Notes: generated from the letters alone by a model not told the origin. Positions 25,601-33,892 are shown, numbered from the stretch's first letter. The stretch is 64,000 nucleotides of DNA from Geomonas propionica (GCF_016458235.1 NZ_JAEMHK010000012.1:62001-126000), one strand, 5' to 3'. Made by a program: numbers and translations.

Positions 25601-25792
25601 GGCGGGTCTCCTCTAGTCTTTGTTGTGAAAGGCTTTTTAACACAAGATACGCCGGAGCACAAGATTTTGTATACACGTTGTCCGCTAAATGGAGATTCCA
25701 GTAACACCTGCTACACTATCGGCTATTGTTATGAGTCCGAAGCTGACCTTCGGGACTCTCAGTATAGGCAATTAGATGCGGCGGAGGCGAGT

Positions 25793-26677
25793 ATGTTGAT
25801 CTTTCTGGCTGGCGGCACAGGCTTCGTGGGGGGGCATGTAAGAGAGGCGCTGCTGGCGCGCGGGCACAGGTTACGGTTGTTGGTGCACCGCAAAGGCCTG
25901 GGGAGCATCGAGCCCGATGTCGAGGAAATCCTGGGGGACGTCACCAAACCGGAAACCTTTGAGGAAGCGGTGCGCGGCTGCGATGCCACCATTAACCTCG
26001 TGGGGATCATCAGGGAGTTCTCAGGGCGCGGCGTGACCTTCCAGCGCCTGCACGTGGAAGCAACCGGGAGCATCATCGCCGCCGCGAAGAAAGGGAACGT
26101 CCGCCGCCACCTGCAGATGTCCGCCCTGGGCACCCGCCCCGACAGCACCGCCCGCTACTTCAAGAGCAAGTACCAGGCGGAAGAACTGGTGCGCCAGTCG
26201 GGACTCGACTACACCATCTTCCGTCCCTCCATCATCTTTGGCCCCAAGGATGAGTTCATCAACATGCTGGCCGGCTACATGCGCAGCTTCCCCGCCATAC
26301 CCGTCATCGGCGACGGTGAATACCAGTTGCAGCCCATTTCCGCCGACGACGTGGCGCGCTGCTTCGCCGATTCTCTGGACAAGCCCGAGACTATTGGCCA
26401 GGAATACGACCTATGCGGCCCCGACCGGTACAGTTACAACGAGCTTCTCGACGTCATCGGCCGCGTCATCGGCAAGAGCCACGTCGCCAAGATAAAGAAT
26501 CCGCTGTCGCTCATGCGGCTGGTCGTTCCCTTCTTCGAGGGCTTTTCCTTCTTTCCCATCACGTCCGACCAGATCGCCATGCTGGTGCAAGGCAACACCT
26601 GCGACGGGAGTTGGCGCAAGACCTTCCATTTCGAACCCGTTGACTTCGAGCCCGGCATCCGCAGTTATCTTAAATAA
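25793..26677 (+). CDS. NAD(P)-binding epimerase/NDUFA9-like short-chain protein
   Basis: A 294-residue Rossmann protein of the atypical SDR group. Seen: [24 protein letters not shown] (GxxGxxG nucleotide motif, 7-13), [25 protein letters not shown], a weak YxxxK ([12 protein letters not shown]), and the C-terminal [13 protein letters not shown] typical of the NDUFA9/complex-I-associated subfamily. The catalytic Tyr/Lys pattern is shifted, so it may bind NAD(P)H structurally or act on quinones; substrate unknown. Start ATG 25,793; a longer in-frame reading upstream crosses the intergenic region. Confidence 0.85.
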
Positions 26678-26693
26678 GTCAAAGGCCGTTTTT

Positions 26694-26774
26694 ACGCGCA
26701 AAGCCGCAAAGGCGCAAAGAAAGGCAAACCCTCAGGGGTTGCCTTTTCCTTTGCGCCTTTGCGGCTTTGCGTGA
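26694..26774. repeat. GCAAAG-type large palindrome, copy 2
   Basis: The arms (CGCAAAGCCGCAAAGGCGCA and TGCGCCTTTGCGGCTTTGCG) form an almost perfect hairpin of about 35 bp per arm around a CTCAGGGG loop. The unit period is about 8 bp. Because it lies just before nikR it could also terminate the upstream transcript. Confidence 0.85.
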
Positions 26775-26838
26775 GCTGCCCTTGCCTCTCCTCTCCGATT
26801 CACGTATAGTAAGGCACTTTTTTCAAGGAGAGTCATAC

Positions 26839-27258
26839 ATGGGCGAGACAGTCAGATTCGGCATTTCCATGGACGACCAGTTGCTGGAGAGCTTCGACCG
26901 GCTTATCGAGCAGAAGGGGTACGCCAACCGCTCCGAGGCGATCCGCGACCTTATCCGCGCCGCCCAGGTCGAACTCGACTGGGAAGAAGGTGAAAAAGAA
27001 GGCGTCGGCACGGTGACCCTGGTGTACAACCACCACGTGCGCGACCTCTCCGACAAGCTCACCGAGCACCAGCACGCCCACCACGACCAGATCATCTCCG
27101 CTCTGCACGTCCATCTCGACGCCCACAACTGCCTCGAGGTCCTGGTAGTACGCGGCAAGGCCCGCGACGTGCGCCGCATCGCCGACGAACTGATCGGCGT
27201 CAAAGGTGTCAAACACGGCAAGCTCGTCATGACCACTACCGGCGAAGGGCTGCACTAA
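26839..27258 (+). CDS. nikR: Nickel-responsive regulator NikR
   Basis: A 139-residue regulator. The N-terminal ribbon-helix-helix is [36 protein letters not shown]. The C-terminal ACT-like domain carries the nickel ligands in the pattern [26 protein letters not shown] (His, HxH and Cys, matching E. coli His76/His87/His89/Cys95). It should repress nickel uptake when nickel is replete. No nickel transporter is next to it here; the SlyD-like gene upstream is the only possible partner. AAGGAG precedes the ATG. Confidence 0.95.
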
Positions 27259-27269
27259 CTGCTTAAGGA

Positions 27270-27302
27270 CGTTCTACGTTCTATGTTCCAGGTTCTACGT
27301 CA
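27270..27302. repeat. GTTCTACGTTCTATGTTC repeat
   Basis: Short units (GTTCTAC, GTTCTAT, GTTCCAG, GTTCTAC) lie between nikR and tadA. They are the reverse of the GTAGAAC family at 7,989-8,030. Confidence 0.75.
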
Positions 27303-27323
27303 ACATTTAGAGAAGAAGACCGC

Positions 27324-27812
27324 ATGACCAAAGACGACCACTACTGGATGGGAAAAGCCATGGACCAGGCCAAAAAGGCCGAAGCCATCGGCGAGGTGCC
27401 GATCGGCGCCGTGATAGTGAAAGACGGAGTAGTGATTGCGCGGGGGCACAACCTGCGCGAAAGCAAACAGGACCCATCCGCCCATGCCGAGATGATCGCC
27501 ATCCGCAAGGCCGCGAAGAAGCTCGCCAGTTGGCGCCTCACCGGTGCTACCCTCTACGTCACCCTCGAACCCTGCACCATGTGCATGGGCGCCATCATCC
27601 TGTCGCGGCTGGACCGCGTCGTCTTCGGCAGCTACGACCCCAAAGGGGGCGCCGCTGGATCCCTCTTCGACTTCTCCGACGACAAAAGGCTGAACCACAG
27701 CGTCGTTCTCACCCCCGGCGTGCGCGGCGAGGAAACCTCCAGCATGCTCTCAGCCTTTTTCGCGAAGTTGCGCGCGCAGAAGAAGCAGGAGCGGTTTTCC
27801 TCCAACAGTTGA
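27324..27812 (+). CDS. tadA: tRNA-specific adenosine deaminase (TadA)
   Basis: A 162-residue zinc deaminase that converts A34 to inosine in tRNA-Arg(ACG). The zinc/catalytic motifs HAEM (PSAHAEMIAI) and PCTMC (TLEPCTMCMGAI) are intact, and RVVFGSYDPKGGAAGS follows as in the family. The length and order of motifs fit TadA rather than cytidine deaminase. Start ATG 27,324, MTKDDHYWM. Confidence 0.93.
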   Translation: MTKDDHYWMGKAMDQAKKAEAIGEVPIGAVIVKDGVVIARGHNLRESKQDPSAHAEMIAIRKAAKKLASWRLTGATLYVTLEPCTMCMGAIILSRLDRVVFGSYDPKGGAAGSLFDFSDDKRLNHSVVLTPGVRGEETSSMLSAFFAKLRAQKKQERFSSNS

Positions 27813-27901
27813 AAAAAAGTAGAAAAAACCCCTAAACCTTTTTTGCCCCCAAGCCGAAAGTTTAAGACATCCAATCTCTTTTTCGGCTTTGCGAGGGGCC
27901 T

Positions 27902-28162
27902 ATGCAAATAGAAGAAATAACCCCTAACTCCCTCATGGCCACACACCATGAGATAACGCGGCTGGCGACCTACACCGAGGAACTGCTGCAGGGGACCATA
28001 GCGTCGGAGGATCATTCGCGCCACAAGCTCACCGCCGTGCTCCGGGTTTTCAGCGAGCTCGGCCTCATCTGGCGCGTTCTCTCGGAGATAGACACCAGGG
28101 GCGTCCTGACCAAGACACAGCGGCAATTTCTGCAGGATTTCTACGCGGGACTTACCTACTAA
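27902..28162 (+). CDS. Small conserved hypothetical protein
   Basis: An 86-residue protein without signal peptide or membrane segment. It is mostly helical (LMATHHEITRLATYTEELLQGTI ... LTAVLRVFSELGLIWRVLSEID) and ends LQDFYAGLTY. No family recognised. GAGGGG sits just before the ATG. A hairpin with arms AAGCCGAAA / TTTTCGGCTT (about 27,852-27,887) separates it from tadA and may terminate that gene. Moderately confident as a real gene because of codon pattern and ribosome site. Confidence 0.65.
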   Translation: MQIEEITPNSLMATHHEITRLATYTEELLQGTIASEDHSRHKLTAVLRVFSELGLIWRVLSEIDTRGVLTKTQRQFLQDFYAGLTY

Positions 28163-28183
28163 GCTCAGGGTGCCACAACAGGG

Positions 28184-28212
28184 TTGAATTTCTCTTTGGA
28201 ATAAGGTATATC
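28184..28212 (+). promoter_or_regulatory. Probable promoter of tRNA-Ser
   Basis: TTGAAT (28,184-28,189), 17-bp spacer, TATATC (28,207-28,212), about 43 bp upstream of the tRNA. Confidence 0.5.
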
Positions 28213-28254
28213 TTTCTGCTCTGAGGAGTGCCGTTCCTCAAGAAGAGCATATCC

Positions 28255-28342
28255 GGAGAGATGTCCGAGTGGTCGATGGTGCCTGACTCGAAATCAGGTG
28301 TACCGAAAGGTACCTAGGGTTCGAATCCCTATCTCTCCGCCA
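28255..28342 (+). tRNA. tRNA-Ser (anticodon CGA)
   Basis: An 88-nt class II tRNA including an encoded CCA. The acceptor GGAGAGA pairs with TCTCTCC, with G as discriminator base. The anticodon loop CTCGAAA within CCTGA/TCAGG gives anticodon CGA, reading UCG. A long variable arm (GTACC/GGTAC) and the T arm GGTTCGAATCC are present. Confidence 0.97.
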
Positions 28343-28347
28343 TTTAA

Positions 28348-28380
28348 AAGAAAGGCCAGTCACATTGACTGGCCTTTCTT
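28348..28380. terminator. Terminator after tRNA-Ser
   Basis: A perfect 15-bp stem (AAGAAAGGCCAGTCA / TGACTGGCCTTTCTT) with a 3-nt loop, 6 bp after the tRNA. The core AAAGGCCAGTC also occurs in the terminator at 30,468. Confidence 0.88.
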
Positions 28381-28571
28381 GCGTCTTACACTTGTATCCC
28401 TAGATCCCGACACTCTGCTGCCTTCTCTTTCACATTATATGAGTCAAAGCGTCTGTTCCATCTTAGGTGGAAGGGTGCTTTTATAATAATAAAAGTTGTG
28501 CTAGTACTTATAACTGAGACAGATAGAGACAAAGTGCGAGGTTCATACCCCCCTCAGGAAAGGAGAGATCA

Positions 28572-28709
28572 ATGAAGCGGAAAGTAGCAGCAGCTGTAGC
28601 CGTTATCCTGGCGTGCATGTGGACTCTGACTGGCTGCCACACAGTCAAAGGCTTTGGCGAAGACATTCAGAGCGGCGGAAGAGCCCTTGAAAGGGCTTCA
28701 GGGAGATAA
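28572..28709 (+). CDS. Entericidin EcnA/B-family lipoprotein, copy 1
   Basis: A 45-residue lipoprotein: basic start MKRK, hydrophobic core, lipobox LTGC (Cys22), then HTVKGFGEDIQSGGRALERA. The mature peptide fits the entericidin family (CNTVxGxGxDIQxGG). In E. coli entericidins are small stress-induced cell-envelope lipoproteins forming an antidote/toxin pair. AGGAAAGGAGAG precedes the ATG. A second, clearly paralogous copy lies at 30,310. Too short for many gene finders, but the motif match is strong. Confidence 0.9.
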   Translation: MKRKVAAAVAVILACMWTLTGCHTVKGFGEDIQSGGRALERASGR

Positions 28710-29072
28710 TCCCAAGGGCGGTCGATACCGTCGAACTTTTATGCCTTCATCCTCAGCTCACATTTTAGTGAACTGCCCGTACCGACTTAGCAGGAGGGTG
28801 TTTGCGCATAAGGAGTTCAAGTTTTGAGCCGGTGTTCAAATTAAAACATTCAAATCATCTTAGATACTTAACCGCCAAGTGGGCTACAGGCCTGTGCGGG
28901 AGTAGCACAATCAAAGATGAAAGCGGATTTCAAGGCACTAACACCTAAAGCTCCAAAAATTTATTATAATCAACAAATTAACATTTGTTTTCTGCTAATC
29001 CTCTGGCTTGGCACGACGGGTGAAACGATCTCGTGCAGGAGTTCAACCCACACCAAGGCACGGAGGTAAACC
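28710..29072. other. Non-coding stretch between entericidin copy 1 and the next gene
   Basis: About 360 bp, AT-richer towards the right (AATTTATTATAATCAACAAA near 28,960-28,980, a possible promoter for the 29,073 gene). No gene, RNA or strong hairpin was recognised. Confidence 0.4.
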
Positions 29073-29444
29073 ATGGACAACTACAGTTTCAATTCAACCG
29101 GCCCGGACACCAGCTACCTTGCCAACATCAACATCTTCTTCCCAGTCCTGTTCAGCCTGGAGATCTTCAAGAACCGCTGGCCGGAAGACAAACTCGGGTC
29201 GCAGAGCGTGCTGCAAAACGATGTGGACTTGTACCGGCAGATGTACGAGAGCGGTCGCACCGGGAACCGGCTGCACATAGCAGCCCGCAAATCCGCCCGG
29301 GAAAACCTCAGTGGGCGCATCCAGAAAATTTTGCGGTACGCATCGGTGATGGCCGAAGAAAACGATGTAAAAGCCCTGCTCAACTCCGGGGTGGTCACCT
29401 ATAAGACCAGGAAGAAAGCTCGCAGAACCACAAAACCGGTTTAA
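29073..29444 (+). CDS. Conserved hypothetical protein (123 aa)
   Basis: Soluble, no signal peptide. It begins MDNYSFNSTGPDTSYLANIN and is rich in helices (NDVDLYRQMYESG ... ARENLSGRIQKILRYASVMAEENDVKALL), ending in a strongly basic tail (TYKTRKKARRTTKPV). The basic C-terminus could contact nucleic acid, but no domain is recognised. ACGGAGGTAAACC gives a good ribosome site, and a strong terminator follows 80 bp after the stop. Confidence 0.8.
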   Translation: MDNYSFNSTGPDTSYLANINIFFPVLFSLEIFKNRWPEDKLGSQSVLQNDVDLYRQMYESGRTGNRLHIAARKSARENLSGRIQKILRYASVMAEENDVKALLNSGVVTYKTRKKARRTTKPV

Positions 29445-29521
29445 TCGTAAACTCAAGGAGGTTGCAGCGGTCACCTCTTCACCGCCAGCCTCTCCATCAC
29501 CATTCCTGGCATTGCAAGCTC

Positions 29522-29570
29522 CCCCGATGGAACCACACCTTGGTCAGGTGTGTCCACATCGGGGTTTTTT
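29522..29570 (+). terminator. Terminator after the 123-aa gene
   Basis: CCCCGATG (29,522-29,529) pairs with CATCGGGG (29,557-29,564) around an inner stem ACACCTT/AGGTGT, followed by six T. Confidence 0.88.
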
Positions 29571-29642
29571 ATTGATGTCGTGGCGCTACGGATATGCGCC
29601 CCCCAACCTGCCTACCCCACTCCACACCATCGCAAAAAAATC

Positions 29643-29729
29643 ACGACCTACTTTTCTTAATGTAAGGGTACATTCAATTTAAACTAGACCTGCTTTTTCT
29701 AATGTAGGGGTGCGTTTGAAATAAACAAG
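29643..29729. repeat. Two tandem units of about 44 bp (AT-rich)
   Basis: Unit 1 starts ACGACCTACTTTTCTTAATG, unit 2 GACCTGCTTTTTCTAATGTA; both continue with GGGGT/GGGTAC...and end ...AATTTAAACTA / GAAATAAACAAG. They are degenerate copies of each other and share the GACCTGCTTT core with the array at 29,923. Confidence 0.65.
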
Positions 29730-29922
29730 GGGCGCAGATGCTAAACGCGAGTCGCGTTGCACACCAATACAGGTTGTCACGCACACCATTGGCACCGTAT
29801 TTAGAAATGCTGCCCTTCGTGCGAACCTTACTCACCGTGGATTTATCCCGAAGTAGGTCTTCACATGAGCCAATGCACCCGTTTTTACCCCATCAAAGGA
29901 GCTGCGCCATTAATGAGCCGCT

Positions 29923-30051
29923 TCGTTTAAAATAAACACGACCTGCTTTAAGTTAAATAAGACCATGTTTAACATAACTATGACTATGTTTATCTTAAAC
30001 GCGGTCATAGTTAATTTAAATACGACCGTAGTTATTCTAAACGTGATCTCG
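29923..30051. repeat. Degenerate tandem array, six units of 20-22 bp
   Basis: Units begin at 29,923, 29,945, 29,967, 29,989, 30,011 and 30,032. A rough consensus is TTTAAnnTAAAnACGACCnT, e.g. CGTTTAAAATAAACACGACC and TTAATTTAAATACGACCGTA. A possible seventh unit follows at 30,052. The array is AT-rich against the GC-rich background. Between it and the first pair (29,730-29,922) no convincing gene is seen. Confidence 0.7.
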
Positions 30052-30309
30052 CAGCGCTAAACTACGAGCCGCTTCAAATTCCCACCAGATGATCTCGCGC
30101 TTAACCGCCTCATCAAAATTTCAAATGCGCCCCCGTGCAATTTAACTGCGATGGCTTCCCAATTAGATGCGATGCCGTAAAGCTTGGCCGCGCCCCATGA
30201 CTTCCTGCCTGGCAGGGTATGTTTGCGATCTTTGGGCGGCCGTGATAACATTAGCTGTCGCAAATAAAACTGAGAGGTTTTCTTGCTAACCACAGGAATG
30301 GAGGTCATT

Positions 30310-30447
30310 ATGAAACGCAAAATTGCAACGGCAGTCATCCTTACCCTGACCTGCATCTGGACCCTAGCTGGCTGCCACACCGTTAAAGGCGTCGGCGAAG
30401 ACATGCAAAGCGGCGGCAAGGCAATCGAGAACTCCTCCGGGCGCTAA
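30310..30447 (+). CDS. Entericidin EcnA/B-family lipoprotein, copy 2
   Basis: A 45-residue lipoprotein, MKRKIATAVILTLTCIW then lipobox LAGC (Cys22), followed by HTVKGVGEDMQSGGKAIENS. It is paralogous to copy 1 at 28,572 along its whole length. GGAGG lies upstream of the ATG. It ends just before a strong bidirectional terminator. Copies 1 and 2 flank the AT-rich array and the 123-aa gene; the pair may correspond to the EcnA/EcnB antidote/toxin split, but the sequences do not show which is which. Confidence 0.9.
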   Translation: MKRKIATAVILTLTCIWTLAGCHTVKGVGEDMQSGGKAIENSSGR

Positions 30448-30467
30448 CTTCCTTTCGCCGCTAAAAC

Positions 30468-30499
30468 AAAAAAGGCCAGTCGCGCGACTGGCCTTTTTT
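30468..30499. terminator. Bidirectional terminator after entericidin copy 2
   Basis: AAAAAAGGCCAGTC / GACTGGCCTTTTTT with a GCGC-centred loop. It serves both the entericidin gene and the converging membrane-protein gene. Confidence 0.92.
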
Positions 30500-30522
30500 A
30501 TTCCGCAGTTCTTGTCCTACTA

Positions 30523-30918
30523 TTATTTCCGCACCACCCGCGCGACCCGCCCCCGTATGGCAAACGCGAGCCGCGCCAGGCGGCGGTGCGGGTAACTCGG
30601 ATCGATGATCGGTATGCCTTCGCGGCAGGTCACCAGTCCTTCCGCCTGCGCCCTCTCGAAACAGTCATGCGCCGCGTTTCTCAGCGTGTCGAAAAAGAAG
30701 ATGGCCGAAATCATAGCGTTGTAGCAGGCGATGCCGAGGATCTCGTGTGACATCAGCCCGCTGACGTAGCCTCCGAAGGCCACGATAGCGACATAAGGAG
30801 CACTCACCAGCGCCGTATAGAAGATGAGTGTCGCACGCGCCCGAATCCCTTCTTTGGTGAGCCGCACTCCTTCCCAAGGATCTTCCTCATCGTAGTGATA
30901 GTAATCGCGTTCGCGCAC
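30523..30918 (-). CDS. Small membrane protein of unknown function
   Basis: A 131-residue protein with an acidic, Tyr-rich N-terminus (MRERDYYHYDEEDPWEGVRL), two hydrophobic segments (LIFYTALVSAPYVAIVAFGGYV and LGIACYNAMISAIFFFDTL) and a basic tail (RRLARLAFAIRGRVARVVRK). The basic tail points to a cytoplasmic C-terminus. No family recognised. Confidence 0.75.
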   Translation of the reverse strand: MRERDYYHYDEEDPWEGVRLTKEGIRARATLIFYTALVSAPYVAIVAFGGYVSGLMSHEILGIACYNAMISAIFFFDTLRNAAHDCFERAQAEGLVTCREGIPIIDPSYPHRRLARLAFAIRGRVARVVRK

Positions 30919-31345
30919 AAGGCCCTCCTGCCACTCCGGAAACAGGGAAGTCCGTCCCGGTAGGAGGAATTATCTCCAAAGTAAAATTGCCTGTCAATGG
31001 GCGGAGTGCCCCCACTTTGGACGAGGTTATCCCCAGAAAACCGATTGTTACAACTTCAACAAGGTCGCACCTTGCCCACCTAAAGCATCCCAATCCTTAA
31101 ACCGTAACGGTCCATCTTCCACCGCTTCACAGACAGGTCCCCAAACTACGCGACGGGTTGACGCTGTCAGGCATGTTACACGCTGGTAACGAATCCACAG
31201 CGGCAACGACTTTATCAACAGGTGAAACGACCCCTCGAAAAAACAATGCTTTTTCAGTTGGATTTGACCTGACTGCAACACGACTGCAACATCGGCGCGC
31301 TAGCATGGGAGCACCAAAAAAAAGATGAAGAAAAGGAGAATAGCC
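30919..31345. other. Non-coding stretch upstream of the zinc-ribbon peptide gene
   Basis: About 430 bp without a supported gene. A weak -35-like TTGACC near 31,264 may drive the following gene. No known RNA motif was recognised. Confidence 0.4.
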
Positions 31346-31510
31346 ATGGAACTTTTGGCGGTAGGAGACAGCTATATCTGGTACTGCGACTGGTGCGACA
31401 CCAAGAACATGACACCTTGGGTCAGAACCAAGGGAAATGAAATATGCTGTGCCGCGTGTCACAAAAATTTCGCAGCCAACGGACAGGAAAGGCCGACTCG
31501 GGGGCTGTAG
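31346..31510 (+). CDS. Small zinc-ribbon-like protein (54 aa)
   Basis: MELLAVGDSYIWYCDWCDTK... with CDWC at about 14-17 and CAAC at about 36-39, the two knuckles of a four-cysteine zinc ribbon. ATG 31,346 is preceded by AAAAGGAGA at good spacing; a longer in-frame start at 31,325 is less suitable. No signal peptide. The role is unknown; such mini zinc ribbons often bind nucleic acid or act as adaptors. Confidence 0.72.
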   Translation: MELLAVGDSYIWYCDWCDTKNMTPWVRTKGNEICCAACHKNFAANGQERPTRGL

Positions 31511-31621
31511 CACAATGCCTGTTCCGACCGGCACCGAAGGACCGGCAACCGCGTTGAGATCGTGGCGAGGCTTCGGCTAAAGCTTGGGATTGACTATACT
31601 TGAGGTCCTGCAGTGGTGACC

Positions 31622-31650
31622 TTGACCATTTTGGGATTCACAGATATAGT
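31622..31650 (+). promoter_or_regulatory. Promoter of the arsC-acr3 operon
   Basis: TTGACC (31,622-31,627), 17-bp spacer, TATAGT (31,645-31,650), about 38 bp before the arsC ATG. No ArsR gene or obvious ArsR operator was identified nearby. Confidence 0.65.
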
Positions 31651-31687
31651 CGCGGCCGTGAAAAAAGTTGACTGCAGGAGAAGCCAC

Positions 31688-32107
31688 ATGCCGAAAAAGA
31701 AGGTTCTTTTCCTTTGCACCCACAACTCCTGCCGCTCCCAAATGGCGGAGGGGTTGGCCAACCACCTGCTTGGGAGCGGTTTCGAAGCCCACTCGGCGGG
31801 AACAGAGTCTACCCGCGTCAACCCCTTGGCCATCAAGGTCCTGGCCGAAATCGGGATCGACATCTCCATGCACCGCTCCAAGACGCTCGACGAGTTCGAC
31901 GGCGAGAGCTTCGACTACGTGGTGACCTTGTGTGGGGATGCCAACGACAAATGCCCGCTGTACATCGGCGGCACGCAACGCTGCCACCATGGCTTCGACG
32001 ATCCCTCGCGCCGCGTCGGCACCGAGGAGGAGGTGCTGCCGGAGTTCCGCCGCGTGCGCGATGAAATCAAATTCTGGATCCTCGAATACTTCGGAGGAGG
32101 CAAATGA
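31688..32107 (+). CDS. arsC: Arsenate reductase, thioredoxin-coupled type (ArsC)
   Basis: A 139-residue low-molecular-weight-phosphatase-fold arsenate reductase. The P-loop CTHNSCRS (Cys10-x5-Arg16) is at the N-terminus. The two redox cysteines of the thioredoxin-type mechanism fall in [15 protein letters not shown] (about 82 and 89), and [14 protein letters not shown] supplies the general-acid Asp. It reduces arsenate to arsenite for export by the next gene, whose start it overlaps by 4 nt. Confidence 0.95.
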   Translation: MPKKKVLFLCTHNSCRSQMAEGLANHLLGSGFEAHSAGTESTRVNPLAIKVLAEIGIDISMHRSKTLDEFDGESFDYVVTLCGDANDKCPLYIGGTQRCHHGFDDPSRRVGTEEEVLPEFRRVRDEIKFWILEYFGGGK

Positions 32108-33183
32108 GCGAACATCTTTCCCGCAAACTGTCCTTCCTGGACCGCTGGCTGACCCTCTGGATCTTCACCGCCATGGCCGTCGGCGTCGCCATCGGTTACC
32201 TGGTGCCGGGGGTGGAGTCCTTCATCAACCGCTTCCAGGTCGGCACCACCAACATCCCCATCGCCTGCGGACTGATCCTCATGATGTACCCGCCCTTCGC
32301 CAAGGTGCGCTACGAGGAGATGCCAGAGGTGTTCAGGAACAAGAAGGTGCTCGGCCTCTCCCTGGTACAGAACTGGGTGATCGGACCGGTACTCATGTTC
32401 GCGCTCGCCATCGTCTTCCTCCCGGACAAGCCGGAGTACTTGGTCGGCCTCATCATGATCGGCCTGGCGCGCTGCATCGCCATGGTGATCGTCTGGAACG
32501 AACTGGCCAAGGGGAACACGGAGTACGCGGCGGGGCTGGTGGCGTTCAACAGCATCTTCCAGGTTCTTTTTTACAGTGTCTATGCCTGGTTTTTCATTAC
32601 CGTCCTCCCCCCCTATTTCGGCCTTGCCGGCAGCGCGGTGGAGGTCAGCATCAGGCAGATCGCCGAAAGCGTCTTCATCTACCTCGGTATCCCCTGCATC
32701 GCCGGTGCGGTCACCAGGCTGGTCGGTGTGAAGACGCTCGGGGTGGAGCGCTACCACAGGGTGATCGTGCCGCGCATCGGCCCGATCACCCTGATCGCCC
32801 TTCTTTTCACCATCGTGGTGATGTTCAGCCTGAAAGGAAGCCTGATCGTACAACTCCCGCTCGATGTGGTCCGGATCGCCATCCCGATGCTGATCTACTT
32901 CGTGGTCATGTTCCTGGTCTCGTTCTACCTCGGCAAGAAACTGGGCGCGGACTACTCCAAGACCACCACGCTCGCCTTCACCGCCGCCAGCAACAACTTC
33001 GAACTTGCCATCGCGGTCGCCGTGGCGGTATTCGGCCTCAACTCCGGCGCGGCCTTCGCCGCGGTGATCGGGCCGCTGGTCGAGGTGCCGGTGATGATCG
33101 CCCTGGTCAATGTCGCTTTCTGGTTCCAGCGCCGCTACTTCGCCTCATCCTCCGCCAGTGCCACAACCGGCAGCAAGGCATGA
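32104..33183 (+). CDS. acr3: Arsenite efflux permease, ACR3 family
   Basis: A 359-residue inner-membrane carrier with ten predicted hydrophobic segments. Family markers: FVPVGI-like opening replaced by [40 protein letters not shown], the conserved Cys segment [19 protein letters not shown], and [20 protein letters not shown] in the later half. It exports As(III) formed by ArsC. The ATGA overlap with arsC shows translational coupling. Confidence 0.95.
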   Translation: MSEHLSRKLSFLDRWLTLWIFTAMAVGVAIGYLVPGVESFINRFQVGTTNIPIACGLILMMYPPFAKVRYEEMPEVFRNKKVLGLSLVQNWVIGPVLMFALAIVFLPDKPEYLVGLIMIGLARCIAMVIVWNELAKGNTEYAAGLVAFNSIFQVLFYSVYAWFFITVLPPYFGLAGSAVEVSIRQIAESVFIYLGIPCIAGAVTRLVGVKTLGVERYHRVIVPRIGPITLIALLFTIVVMFSLKGSLIVQLPLDVVRIAIPMLIYFVVMFLVSFYLGKKLGADYSKTTTLAFTAASNNFELAIAVAVAVFGLNSGAAFAAVIGPLVEVPVMIALVNVAFWFQRRYFASSSASATTGSKA

Positions 33184-33190
33184 CAGACTG

Positions 33191-33367
33191 TCATCGCCCC
33201 ATCTTCTTGATCGCGTCCCCGGCCTTTCCCAACTCGGTGCCGATTTTTTCGACCGCCTTATCGACGTCCTTGCCGGCACGTTCTGCGGGTCCCTCCTTCC
33301 TGCAGCCGCAGATTCCGATTAGGCTACCAACCACTATCACGGCAATGATACCTTTACTCATTTTCAT
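33191..33367 (-). CDS. Small lipoprotein (58 aa)
   Basis: MKMSKGIIAVIVVGSLIGIC followed by GC, a lipobox of the form LIGICGC, with a mature helix rich in Lys/Glu (KEGPAERAGKDVDKAVEKIG). The helix AGKDVDKAVEKIGTELGKAG recalls entericidin/YtxH-like small envelope proteins. It converges on acr3 with an 8-bp gap. No ribosome site as strong as its neighbours, yet the coding pattern is clean. Confidence 0.75.
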   Translation of the reverse strand: MKMSKGIIAVIVVGSLIGICGCRKEGPAERAGKDVDKAVEKIGTELGKAGDAIKKMGR

Positions 33368-33427
33368 GGTGCGGCATCTCCTATAGAGCCGTCCTGAGCA
33401 GCGACAGAGTGCGCCACTTCGGCCGTG

Positions 33428-33892
33428 CTAAGAATTCTTGTGTCCCTTGCCGTGTCCGCCGCGATGGCCGTTGCCGGGCCCGTCGCCGCGTTCCCCGCCC
33501 CGCCCGGCGCTGGTGCCGGTGAAATAGAGGTCCCCGCTCTTGAGGGCATGAAACTCACGAGAACCCGGCTTGATGCCGAGTTCCTTGGCGATGGCCCCCC
33601 ACCCCTTATTCCTGTTGGGTTGGTAAACGGCAAGCACCGACTCCGGTGGCCGATGTGACATCTGGCCGAGTTGCAGGATCATAAAGGCATCGGCGGGCTG
33701 TGCAACCGATCGAACCACCGTCTGCACCTGGGCCACCGGCACCCCGAACTGGGTGCTGAGCCCGAGCGAAAACCCGGGCATGTCTGCCCGGGCCTGGACG
33801 TTCACGTTGGAAATAAAAACCTCAAGTCCGCCGGCAAAGGCGGCAGCGGGAAGAAAAAGCGCGATCAGCACCAGGATCATGAAGCGGGTCAT
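33428..33892 (-). CDS. Exported protein of unknown function
   Basis: A 154-residue protein with signal peptide MTRFMILVLIALFLPAAAFA. The mature part contains VNVQARADMPGFSLGLSTQFG, VQTVVRSVAQPADAFMILQLGQM and a Gly/His-rich C-terminus (RGGERGDGPGNGHRGGHGKG) that could bind metal. ATG 33,892 has GGAGG upstream on the transcript strand. No family assigned. It lies 44 bp after the outer-membrane barrel gene and may end the same transcript. Confidence 0.78.
   Translation of the reverse strand: MTRFMILVLIALFLPAAAFAGGLEVFISNVNVQARADMPGFSLGLSTQFGVPVAQVQTVVRSVAQPADAFMILQLGQMSHRPPESVLAVYQPNRNKGWGAIAKELGIKPGSREFHALKSGDLYFTGTSAGRGGERGDGPGNGHRGGHGKGHKNS

Noticed and set aside
29738-29935. A 65-codon plus-strand frame inside the AT-rich array region
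   Set aside because: No ribosome site, atypical composition, and it runs into the tandem units.
30057-30419. A 120-codon minus-strand frame opposite entericidin copy 2
   Set aside because: The first part is antisense to the entericidin gene. The remaining 64 codons (from 30,251) have no ribosome site and no family; a decayed gene is possible but not supported.
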